12,051 bases of DNA from an uncultured Prevotella sp. GTDB taxonomy: Bacteria; Bacteroidota; Bacteroidia; Bacteroidales; Bacteroidaceae. The notes beneath the pieces were generated by a model. The model saw only the letters and a program-made list of their open reading frames with translations, ran no database searches and had not been told where the DNA came from. Positions 1 to 6,598 of the stretch are shown here, in pieces. The stretch's first letter is position 1, and each line of letters opens with the position of its first letter. The stretch is taken from assembly GCA_900541575.1 (NCBI GenBank), contig UQKO01000067.1, positions 1 through 12,051 of the forward strand, written 5' to 3'. A program made the position numbers and the translations under genes.

Positions 1-1250
1 TATTGAAGTTACACTCGTGGGAATATTGATTGAAGTCAAACCACTACAATTCTCAAAGGTTTCCGATTCTATTGAAGTTACACCGTCGGGAATATTGATT
101 GAAGTCAAACCACTACAATCCTTAAATGCAGCCTCACCTATTGAAGTTACACTCGTGGGAATATTGATAGAAGTCAAACCACTACAACCTCCAAAGACTG
201 AATTACCTATTGAAGTCGCATGTTCTATAGTGACAGAAGCCAAAGAATGACTATTCCGAATAAATTGAAAAAAACTTCTAGAAATCGCATCTCCATAAAC
301 AGTAAGAGATTCCAATTTTGAGAATCCTTGAAGACCTGAGAATCCTTGAATAATCTCATAATCTATGAATCGAATAGGAACGGTAAGGGATGTCAAACCA
401 CTACAACAACCTAAAAAGGCCTGTGAACCTATTGAAGTCACACTATTAGGAATATTGATAGAAGTCAAACCACTACAACCTGAAAAGGCATCTGAACCTA
501 TCTCAGTTACACCATCGGGAATATTGATAGAAGTCAAACCACTACAACCTCTAAAGGTTTCCGATTCTATTGAAGTTACCCCGTCGGGAATATTGATTGA
601 AGTCAAACCACTACAACCTAAAAAGGCCTGTGAACCTATTGAAGTCACACTATTAGGAATATTGATAGAAGTCAAACTACTACAACCATAAAAGGCTTCC
701 CTACCTATTGAAGTTACCCCGTCGGGAATATTGATTGAAGTCAAACCACTACAACCTGAAAAGGCTGAATTACCTATTGAAGTCGCATGTTCTATAGTGA
801 CAGAAGCCAAAGAAGGATTATTCTTAATTAATCGAGAACAATTTGAAGAAATCTCATCTCCATAAACAGTAAGAGATTCCAATTTTGAGCATTCTTGAAT
901 AATACTATGATTATAACTATCTATTATGAATCGACAAGGAATGGTAAGGGATCTCAAATCACTACAACCATAAAGGGCTCCAGAACTTATTGAAGTCACA
1001 CTGTTTGGAATCGTGAGGGAAGTCAAACCACTACAACCATTAAAGGCTGACTCAGCTATTGAAGTTACCCCGTCGGGAATATTGATTGAAGTCAAACCAC
1101 TACAATTCCTAAAGGCTCCCTCACCTATTGAAGTTACCCCTTCGGGAATATTGATTGAAGTCAAACCACTACAACCTCTAAAGGTTTCCGATTCTATTGA
1201 AGTTACCCCGTCGGGAATATTGATAGAAGTCAAACCACTACAATCCTTGA
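1..1250. repeat. Tandem 69-bp LRR-coding repeats with a 567-bp higher-order duplication
   Basis: The 15-mer GTCAAACCACTACAA (plus strand) recurs at 69-bp steps, for example at 35, 104 and 173. Two irregular blocks sharing TGTTCTATAGTGACAGAAGC start at 221 and 788, so the array contains an internal duplication of 189 codons. Such near-identical repeats invite homologous recombination and copy-number change. Confidence 0.85.
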
Positions 1251-1266
1251 ATCTATTATTAGTTGA
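1..1266 (-). CDS. BspA-like leucine-rich-repeat surface protein, 5'-truncated and running off the left edge
   Basis: The minus strand is open without a stop for 422 codons (plus triplets in phase with position 1) and encodes tandem 23-residue LRR_5/BspA-type repeats of the form GCSGLTSINIPDGVTSIGxxAF. I count about 18 units; most are regular 69-bp repeats. Two irregular insertions contain SLASVTIEHATSI and KLESLTVYGD and recur 567 bp apart. BspA-like proteins of Bacteroidales are secreted or surface LRR proteins used in adhesion. No in-frame ATG exists, a TAA lies directly upstream at 1267-1269, and no signal peptide is encoded, so the 5' end is missing. Repeat homology stops near 1250 within RFKDCSGL. 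It may be a remnant cut by insertion or rearrangement, or a silent cassette. The 3' end lies outside the window. The LRR identity is secure; whether it is expressed is not. Confidence 0.8.
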
Positions 1267-1484
1267 TTATCAGTATTATACGCTCTAAACGGTAGAAAAG
1301 TGACTGTGTGGATTCTGTTTAGATACGAAAAGGTGAAGATTTAACGTATTTAACTTTCAGTTACATCAAAATTACATAGATATGGATTGGATGGGGTCGT
1401 TTGAACCGCCCCCATAATATGATAAAACAGAAACAAAGAAGACCATGTAAGGGAGTGAATGATCAGTAGCCATTCCACATGTTA
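1267..1484. other. Intergenic gap between the LRR fragment and the Abi_2 gene
   Basis: All three minus-strand frames are interrupted and none supplies a start that could be joined to the LRR gene. The only structure I see is a possible stem-loop, ATGGGG (1391-1396) with CCCCAT (1410-1415), and it has no T-run on either side. It could be a weak terminator for the Abi_2 gene. The left junction of the inserted block may fall here, but I found no matching sequence at the right end of the window. Confidence 0.4.
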
Positions 1485-2387
1485 TTACCTCCATAATGGT
1501 TCCGTTTCCCATCCCTGCGGAAAGCCGAGAGCTTTTAAGTCAATTTCAGGAAACCGAATGAACAACCATGTTAGTTTGGATTGCATATCATTATTGGGGG
1601 ATATAACATTAAGAAAGTACTTGATGATGCAAAGATCAAAGTAAGCACGCATGGAATCTGTTGGCTGCGTTATCCATTCTCTTGCGGGACTAGTGGGAAT
1701 TGCTGGCTGAATAGCATTCTGCTTGTTCCATACTCTTGAATGATGACCACAGGCATTTCGAGTAACAGCAATAACCGTGAGCCATGACTCAAACACATTG
1801 ATAGATAAACCAAAACGTTTTGCTATGCGTTTGCGTATGCGATTTTGTTTAATGTTGCGAAAAATGGCATTGATATTTCCAATAGTAAGCAGTTCTCCTA
1901 AAATCCACGATGGTGGGTAAGGTTCTGAGTAGGTTCGTTTGAAATGGAGAATGAACTCCTCCTTGGATTTGCTATATTCCTTGGATATAGCTCGCATTGT
2001 TTCATTAAACTTTGAACTATCCAAGAAATAAGAAGAGTCAGTAAGCCAGAAAGGATTGCCAGTCATATCTGCTGTTATTTGCATCACCGCACGTCTGATA
2101 GCAATTTCAATCTTTTCTATTTCATTGAACATGAGCAGTCTCAGTTTCTTGTCAAAGCGATAAAGCATCATCACCTTTTCGAATGTTGAACCTTCCTTAT
2201 ACAAATGTGCTGTTTTGGGCATCTTCAACAAAGGATACATATAAGCAGACAATCTGTAATAACCAATATTGTCAAGGTACTGTATGGCTTTGTTTCTGTC
2301 ACAAATCTGTAAACCTCGTGATTCAAGCAAATTAACGAGATTTTCCGAAGATTCAAACCTTTTTGTAAAGGGAATAAGATTCGCCAT
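1485..2387 (-). CDS. Abi_2 (AbiD/AbiF-like) family protein with HEPN motif, putative anti-phage abortive infection
   Basis: The 300-aa product reads as an Abi_2 family protein. Its N-terminus (FTKRFESSENLVNLLESRGL, then KAIQYLDNIGYYRLSAYMYPLL, about residues 7-54) is the typical start of the family. PPSWILGELLTIGN lies at about 158-171. A HEPN ribonuclease-type Rx4H motif lies in TRNACGHHSRVWN, with R210, N211 and H215. Family members of AbiD/AbiF type block phage growth in lactococci, and HEPN proteins are often RNases; RNase action here is inference. I chose the ATG at 2387 because homology starts there. An upstream TTG at 2465 lies inside the promoter, and an ATG at 2432 lies in the leader hairpin. 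The gene is transcribed alone, with a promoter and terminator-like leader directly upstream. It sits among AT-rich cargo. Confidence 0.85.
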   Translation of the reverse strand: MANLIPFTKRFESSENLVNLLESRGLQICDRNKAIQYLDNIGYYRLSAYMYPLLKMPKTAHLYKEGSTFEKVMMLYRFDKKLRLLMFNEIEKIEIAIRRAVMQITADMTGNPFWLTDSSYFLDSSKFNETMRAISKEYSKSKEEFILHFKRTYSEPYPPSWILGELLTIGNINAIFRNIKQNRIRKRIAKRFGLSINVFESWLTVIAVTRNACGHHSRVWNKQNAIQPAIPTSPAREWITQPTDSMRAYFDLCIIKYFLNVISPNNDMQSKLTWLFIRFPEIDLKALGFPQGWETEPLWR

Positions 2388-2405
2388 GTTCAAATGTGTA
2401 TAAAC

Positions 2406-2452
2406 AAAAAACGCCTCGCACGATTTGAGCATTGTTAAGAGGCTTGGCGAGG
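2406..2452 (-). terminator. Terminator-like hairpin plus T6 in the Abi_2 leader (possible attenuator)
   Basis: On the minus strand CCTCGC (plus 2447-2452) pairs with GCGAGG (plus 2414-2419), followed by CG and six T (plus 2406-2411). This lies between the promoter and the Abi_2 start. A second upstream segment, GCCTC (plus 2439-2443), can compete for the same 3' strand (GAGGC, plus 2413-2417). That gives two mutually exclusive stems. Regulation by attenuation is inference. Confidence 0.5.
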
Positions 2453-2462
2453 ACTGACGGTG

Positions 2463-2493
2463 CAAAGATACGAATAATCATTGATAATACAAA
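2463..2493 (-). promoter_or_regulatory. Bacteroidetes-type promoter of the Abi_2 gene
   Basis: On the minus strand, TTTG (plus 2490-2493) is followed after 19 bases by TATCTTTG (plus 2463-2470). This matches the Bacteroidetes primary sigma consensus TTTG-N19-21-TAnnTTTG exactly. Transcription would begin near 2456, giving a leader of about 70 nt before the ATG at 2387. Confidence 0.75.
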
Positions 2494-2617
2494 CTTTTCA
2501 GCAAGAAAAATCATGCAAAAATGGAATTCTTTGACATATTTATATTTAATAATGTTAAATCAGACCTTAAAGCCATACTTTGCCAGCCAAACAAAGTGGT
2601 TTTCAAGGTAAAAGTAT

Positions 2618-2625
2618 TACCTTTG
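2618..2625 (+). promoter_or_regulatory. Candidate -7 promoter box reading into the structured region
   Basis: TACCTTTG matches the Bacteroidetes -7 consensus TAnnTTTG on the plus strand. No clear TTTG box is found 19-21 bases upstream, so support rests on the -7 box alone. A transcript from here would have a leader of about 390 nt before the ATG at 3024. Confidence 0.4.
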
Positions 2626-2689
2626 TAACGTCTATACCCATACCGAAAGCCCCGATGGGCAGAGGTTGGGCAGACATACATATGGTAAA

Positions 2690-2777
2690 AGGCGTTTTTG
2701 TACGCTTTGGTTTTGACGTGTAGGAATCTGGCAGTTCACGACACAATTTGTCAAAAACAAAGCAATGCAGAACGCCT
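2690..2777 (+). ncRNA. Large imperfect hairpin in the intergenic region (candidate structured RNA or folded DNA site)
   Basis: An outer stem AGGCGTT (2690-2696) pairs perfectly with AACGCCT (2771-2777). A second stem, GCTTTGGTTTTGAC (2704-2717) with GTCAAAAACAAAGC (2750-2763), pairs at 13 of 14 positions. CGTG and CACG inside could extend it. The nested pairing spans 88 nt. Whether it acts as RNA or as a folded DNA recombination site cannot be told from this sequence. Confidence 0.45.
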
Positions 2778-3023
2778 CATGAGGTGTATTATATACAGCT
2801 CTCATTGGCTTCGGACGTTTTATCGTTCGTTGTCAAGGGTGCATTCTATATACTTACACTGGCGTGGGGCTTTCGGCGTTGCTCGTTTCGACAAATTGGG
2901 CGATGCCAGAGCCTCTACACGTGGGACGAGTGACAGAACAGGCTCCGCGCTTTTTCGTATGTATTCAAGCCATCTATTAATTATGTCAATATGGTAGCCA
3001 TTGGCAAAGAAGAGAATTAATTT

Positions 3024-3656
3024 ATGAGACGCTTATTGAGAATTTCTAAGCTTCAAGACTTTTGTATGTGCAATGGCAGGGTCATTCCCCATCTATTGCA
3101 TCCATGCTCCAATAATCCAGATTTTAGATCTTTCCATTGTGCCGATAAGCGACATGATGATTCGGAGACAATAGATTTCTCTCCGAAAATGGAAACAGCA
3201 CAAGCTACAATGGTTGGAATATTGACGATGAGAGGTTATGTTATCGAGTATTCTGAGGGTAATTACATTTTCTGCACTGAAGAAGAATTGGAATATTACA
3301 AAGAACAAGATAAAAAAGCTCAATTTGAATATGAGACCAAGCAACTGGATAACACATCAGAAAATCCTGCTCGGCCAAATGGTGTGAAAATTACAAGGGA
3401 TTGTATGGTGATAGAATATCAATCATACAAAACATGCACAGAATATCCAGTTCGGATGTCCATAGCTAAAGCTAAAGGATATTTGACTCCTCCATACATT
3501 TTTGGGGATAGCTCATATACTGAACTTCTATGTAAAGAGGATTGCATCTTTTGTCATTGTCCTTTTTATGCACGAAATTTGTTTGATGAACTGAGGCATA
3601 ATCATAGAACTGATTATGACGAATGGGTAATGGAATATTTCAAAGATTTCAAATAG
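3024..3656 (+). CDS. Hypothetical protein, Cys/His-rich C-terminus
   Basis: I do not recognise this 210-aa product. The body from about residue 64 looks like a normal soluble protein, with acidic stretches (EEELEYYKEQDKK) and a C-terminal cysteine/histidine cluster (CKEDCIFCHCPFYARN, then HNH) that could bind metal; that role is inference. The ATG at 3024 has a purine-rich stretch (AAGAAGAGAA) about 9 bases upstream. Residues 1-55, however, have unusual Cys/His/Arg-rich composition, as if the reading frame ran through the noncoding element upstream. The true start may be the ATG at 3189, 3210 or 3228. It lies 56 bases before the secreted-protein gene on the same strand, so the two may be cotranscribed. 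No signal peptide or membrane segment is visible. Confidence 0.6.
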   Translation: MRRLLRISKLQDFCMCNGRVIPHLLHPCSNNPDFRSFHCADKRHDDSETIDFSPKMETAQATMVGILTMRGYVIEYSEGNYIFCTEEELEYYKEQDKKAQFEYETKQLDNTSENPARPNGVKITRDCMVIEYQSYKTCTEYPVRMSIAKAKGYLTPPYIFGDSSYTELLCKEDCIFCHCPFYARNLFDELRHNHRTDYDEWVMEYFKDFK

Positions 3657-3712
3657 CCACATTAACATTTGAATTTATTTAAAAGTTAATATAAAATAAT
3701 ATTTTTCAGATT

Positions 3713-4948
3713 ATGAGCAAACTATATATTATCTGTACAATTCTATTTTACTCTTTGTTTATTGGAGTAAAAGCACATGCTCAATATGCAGGAGCAAAAT
3801 ACGTAAAAGGTCCATCTCCCAAGATGGAAATCTTGCAAGTTGATAATCGTGAACTGAGCACAATGGTGTATATGGCTTACACAACTCCAGATGCCGATAA
3901 TTGGAACGAAACAATCAGTTGGATGAATTTTGGAGACAAAACTTTTATTCAAGTAGAAGGCTCGTCCAAACAGTATCATATGATATCTACAATAAATATG
4001 CCCATAAATAGTGAGGCAGAGAATAAGTACATGATGTTTGACAGAAGAAATCAACGTCATCAATTTATCCTTGAGTTTGAAAAGATTCCTGAAGGAAAAT
4101 CTTTTGATATTATAGAGGACGTTAACAATCCTAATGCATTTAATTTCTACGGTATTACATACACGCCTACAGATTCTAACTCTTATGTGGATGTTGATGA
4201 GTTTATCGCAGGTTATCCTGTAAAAGAAATGGGAAGGTACGTCGTAAAAGGCAATACGGTATCATATGTAAAATTTAAAGATGTCGTTGTTAATATTACA
4301 CCTTTTTTGGCGAAACAATACGGAAAATACTATAACATGAATATTTGTGTTCAGAATTTTTCCAAGAAAAGCATTTTGTTTAACCCAAACAACATCAAGG
4401 TTGAAGGTTACAATTTTAAGGTAGATAAAACAAATAATACCTATATACCACAACAAGTTGAACTTCAATTGCTCACATATGCAGAATATGACAAAATCGT
4501 AAAACGCAAACAAAGTTGGAATAACTTTTGGGTTGCTTTGGGAGAGGGGATGGCTGCGTATGGTGCAGGACAGTCTACATCAACAACCACTTACTCAGGC
4601 AGTGCATACACAACAGGCAGTGCTCATGCTTATGGTTATGTAGGTAACACCTATGGATATGCAAATGCTTATGGTTCTTCTTATACAACAACTTATGGGC
4701 AAAGCACAACTAGAACTTATGATGGCGCAGCAGCATATGCCGCCCAACAAAGAGCCAACGAAAATTATGCGAACTATGCAAATAGCCAAAGTCAAATAAG
4801 ACAGCAATTAGGCGATGGCTATGTAAAAATGAACACAGTACCATCAGGGGCTGATTATTCTGGATATTTCAATATAAAATACAAAAAAATTACAAGAATG
4901 TCCCTTGAAATCATAATAGATGGTGAAGTTTATCCATTCACATTTTAA
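3713..4948 (+). CDS. Secreted protein of unknown function with Tyr/Gly/Ser/Thr/Ala-rich segment
   Basis: The 411-aa product begins with a classical signal peptide: MSKLYIICTILFYSLFIGVK is hydrophobic and AHA-Q suggests signal peptidase I cleavage after about residue 23. It should therefore be exported to the periplasm or cell surface. No lipobox cysteine is seen. Residues 24-270 look like a mixed beta-rich globular domain. Residues about 278-358 are low complexity (repeated AYG, TTTY, GSAY and YAN), ending in a Gln/Asn/Ala-rich stretch. A short ordered C-terminus (SLEIIIDGEVYPFTF) follows. I recognise no family. It lies downstream of the hypothetical gene in the same orientation and converges on the relaxase gene, with a hairpin terminator between. 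It probably represents host-interaction or competition cargo, but that is a guess. Confidence 0.8.
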   Translation: MSKLYIICTILFYSLFIGVKAHAQYAGAKYVKGPSPKMEILQVDNRELSTMVYMAYTTPDADNWNETISWMNFGDKTFIQVEGSSKQYHMISTINMPINSEAENKYMMFDRRNQRHQFILEFEKIPEGKSFDIIEDVNNPNAFNFYGITYTPTDSNSYVDVDEFIAGYPVKEMGRYVVKGNTVSYVKFKDVVVNITPFLAKQYGKYYNMNICVQNFSKKSILFNPNNIKVEGYNFKVDKTNNTYIPQQVELQLLTYAEYDKIVKRKQSWNNFWVALGEGMAAYGAGQSTSTTTYSGSAYTTGSAHAYGYVGNTYGYANAYGSSYTTTYGQSTTRTYDGAAAYAAQQRANENYANYANSQSQIRQQLGDGYVKMNTVPSGADYSGYFNIKYKKITRMSLEIIIDGEVYPFTF

Positions 4949-4955
4949 GAACTTT

Positions 4956-4992
4956 CCAGCCATTCTCCTTCATTATATAAGAGAATGGCTGG
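4956..4992. terminator. Bidirectional terminator between the secreted-protein gene and the relaxase gene
   Basis: CCAGCCATTCTC (4956-4967) and GAGAATGGCTGG (4981-4992) form a perfect 12-bp stem with a 13-nt loop. A short TTT follows on each strand. It lies 7 bases after the stop of the plus-strand gene and 5 bases after the stop of the minus-strand relaxase gene, where a shared terminator is expected. Confidence 0.75.
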
Positions 4993-4997
4993 TTTCG

Positions 4998-6443
4998 TTA
5001 TCTACTCAAGCCTTTCCTCTTCATAGGCTTCATCATCTTTGTCGCCTGTCGCAAGCATCGTCTTATCCATTCTATCTCATCTTCGTCCTTCTCACGTCCC
5101 CAGTCTTTGGTGTCGCTACCGCCACCACCTTGGCTTTCAGCAAAGTTGGTAGCCTCGTTGACGTAGCCGATGTAGAGGTACATTGCACAATAGATAATTT
5201 TGTCGCCATAATTAATGAAGTCCATTGCAAAGCTGTCGTCAAATAGGCTGCTGTCGTGAATGCTCGTCATACGAGGATAGATGTCTGCTATCTCTGCCAA
5301 CGCCTTCATACCAGCCTGCGCCCATATCTTATTGATCATCTGTTGCTGGTATGAAACAGCTGTTTTTTCAAAATCGGCTTTAATCTCCCTGTTTCTTGCT
5401 TCGATGTGGAAGGTATTCTTCTGCAACTCATCAAGTTGCAACTTAGCCTGCGCAAGTTTCATCTTCTTGTCGTTCAATTTGTCACGAACATCCCAGAGTT
5501 CCTTTCTGGTGGCGGTAATCTTTGCCTTTATCTCAACAGCATCACCAAGATGATTCTTCATGTAATCTTCAAGTTCGGCTATGGTCGCTTGTTTCTCTGC
5601 TTCCGCTTTCTCCAGATTGCTGACCATAGTCTGCAGAGCCTTGATTTTGGTCTCTGCTTTTGTGATGCTACGATTAAGACCTGAAAGAAGCGTCTTCTTC
5701 ATGCCTACTTCATTTGACAAAGTGCGGCATTCATCAGCCAACTCCCTGCGATAAGTTTCTGTTGACTTGTGCTTAGCTCCAGTTATGGTGATGTCATCGC
5801 CACGTTCCAGTCCATACTTTTCATTAACCTCTGCAAGTCGGCTATGAAGTTCACGCATCCTTGTTCTTGCTTGATTCATGTCGTTTCCACCAAACATATC
5901 TTTTGCGCTAAGTCTGCCGTCCTTTGTGATGGGGACAATGACCGCATGTGCATGAGGATTTAGTTCGTCTAAATGAACAATGAACGAAACGACATTTTCT
6001 TCACCAAACTCCCGACAACAAAAGTCATATATGTCCTTTGCCCATCTGTCTATGCCACTGCAACTGTCAACATCCCAGTTGCTGCCGTTCTCACTGATTG
6101 GCTGGTCGCCAAATGCGAGTTTGCGCATCTGCTCACGGTTACCACCAAAGACAAGTCTCACGGCACGGTTTGACGTGGCATTCACTCTGCCTGTCACTCT
6201 GTTCTTGATGGCTTGCTCGATTTTGTCTGTTATGGACTTGGTCTTATCCACTGGTCCAAGTTCTCCGCCTTTCGACACCTGAAAGTTAAGTCGGGTGCGA
6301 CTACGGTCATAGTTGTATTTTGGATCATTCTCCTTCCTTGAAAAGAGATCATCTCCCCAATTGCGCTGATGCTCATCGCTGACAGCAACGCTAAAAGACT
6401 TGACCTTTTGAATGTCCATCATCTGTTTCTTATTATCGCTCAT
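4998..6443 (-). CDS. MobV-family relaxase (Mob/Pre plasmid mobilization protein)
   Basis: This 481-aa protein has the MobV hallmarks. The metal-binding triad motif is HLDELNPHAHA, with H157, D159, E160, H164 and H166. An upstream NYDRSRTRLNF segment (about 44-54) matches the conserved R-S-x-x-N motif, and a histidine lies in DEHQRN (about 24-28). Relaxases of this family nick oriT on one strand and pilot it into a recipient using a helper element's secretion system. From about residue 205 to 380 the protein is rich in Lys/Glu/Leu heptads, consistent with a long coiled coil. The C-terminus has a hydrophobic stretch around FINYGDKIIYCAMYLYIGYV and ends basic. It is the last gene of the minus-strand backbone. 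A candidate oriT lies immediately upstream, and a strong hairpin follows the stop. Confidence 0.93.
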   Translation of the reverse strand: MSDNKKQMMDIQKVKSFSVAVSDEHQRNWGDDLFSRKENDPKYNYDRSRTRLNFQVSKGGELGPVDKTKSITDKIEQAIKNRVTGRVNATSNRAVRLVFGGNREQMRKLAFGDQPISENGSNWDVDSCSGIDRWAKDIYDFCCREFGEENVVSFIVHLDELNPHAHAVIVPITKDGRLSAKDMFGGNDMNQARTRMRELHSRLAEVNEKYGLERGDDITITGAKHKSTETYRRELADECRTLSNEVGMKKTLLSGLNRSITKAETKIKALQTMVSNLEKAEAEKQATIAELEDYMKNHLGDAVEIKAKITATRKELWDVRDKLNDKKMKLAQAKLQLDELQKNTFHIEARNREIKADFEKTAVSYQQQMINKIWAQAGMKALAEIADIYPRMTSIHDSSLFDDSFAMDFINYGDKIIYCAMYLYIGYVNEATNFAESQGGGGSDTKDWGREKDEDEIEWIRRCLRQATKMMKPMKRKGLSR

Positions 6444-6480
6444 AAAATTGCTTGTTTTAATTGATTGTATATATGAAATT

Positions 6481-6574
6481 CAGCTTGCTGTACACATATA
6501 ATGGCTGTTTGCCCTAATTACTGAGCTTGCTCGGTGTATTAAGCTCCACCCAAGGGATATGTTCGCAAGCGAAC
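6481..6574. other. Candidate oriT: cluster of stem-loops upstream of the relaxase gene
   Basis: Within 94 bases upstream of the relaxase gene lie CAGC-TT-GCTG (6481-6490), GAGCTT (6523-6528) pairing with AAGCTC (6541-6546), and GTTCGC-AA-GCGAAC (6561-6574). The loop of the middle hairpin reads GCTCGGTGTATT. Its GTGTATTA resembles the pMV158 MobV nick region TAGTGTG/TTA, which also sits in a stem-loop. The nick would fall between 6538 and 6539 on the plus strand. Location and structure fit an oriT; the exact site is inference. Confidence 0.5.
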
Positions 6575-6598
6575 TCGTTATAACTGCTGCCAGTAGTG

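Larger units (their letters stand above)
2494..3023. other. Structured noncoding region between the Abi_2 gene and the plus-strand cargo genes
   Basis: About 530 bases hold no convincing gene. From about 2640 to 2990 the sequence becomes visibly more GC-rich than the flanking genes and dense in inverted repeats, with many short potential stems such as the palindrome CCTCATGAGG and CTCGT/ACGAG pairs. Short frames spanning it lack ribosome-binding context and have noncoding-like composition. It could be a long structured 5' leader, a small RNA, or a repeated recombination element between cargo genes. Confidence 0.55.

Noticed and set aside
1..1250. CRISPR or noncoding satellite reading of the 69-bp tandem repeats
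   Set aside because: The repeats keep one minus-strand frame open for 422 codons and encode a known protein repeat.
17..1288. Plus-strand open frames giving IEVKPLQ repeat peptides
   Set aside because: They are the complement of the LRR repeats on the minus strand, which match the BspA LRR_5 consensus; the plus frames break repeatedly and match nothing known.
2388..2465. N-terminal extension of the Abi_2 protein from a TTG at 2465
   Set aside because: The TTG lies inside the promoter -7 box and the extension crosses the leader hairpin; family similarity begins at the ATG at 2387.
2698..2997. Plus-strand open frames of 61 and 99 codons in the intergenic element
   Set aside because: They overlap each other, run through the hairpin-rich region, have noncoding-like composition and lack convincing starts.
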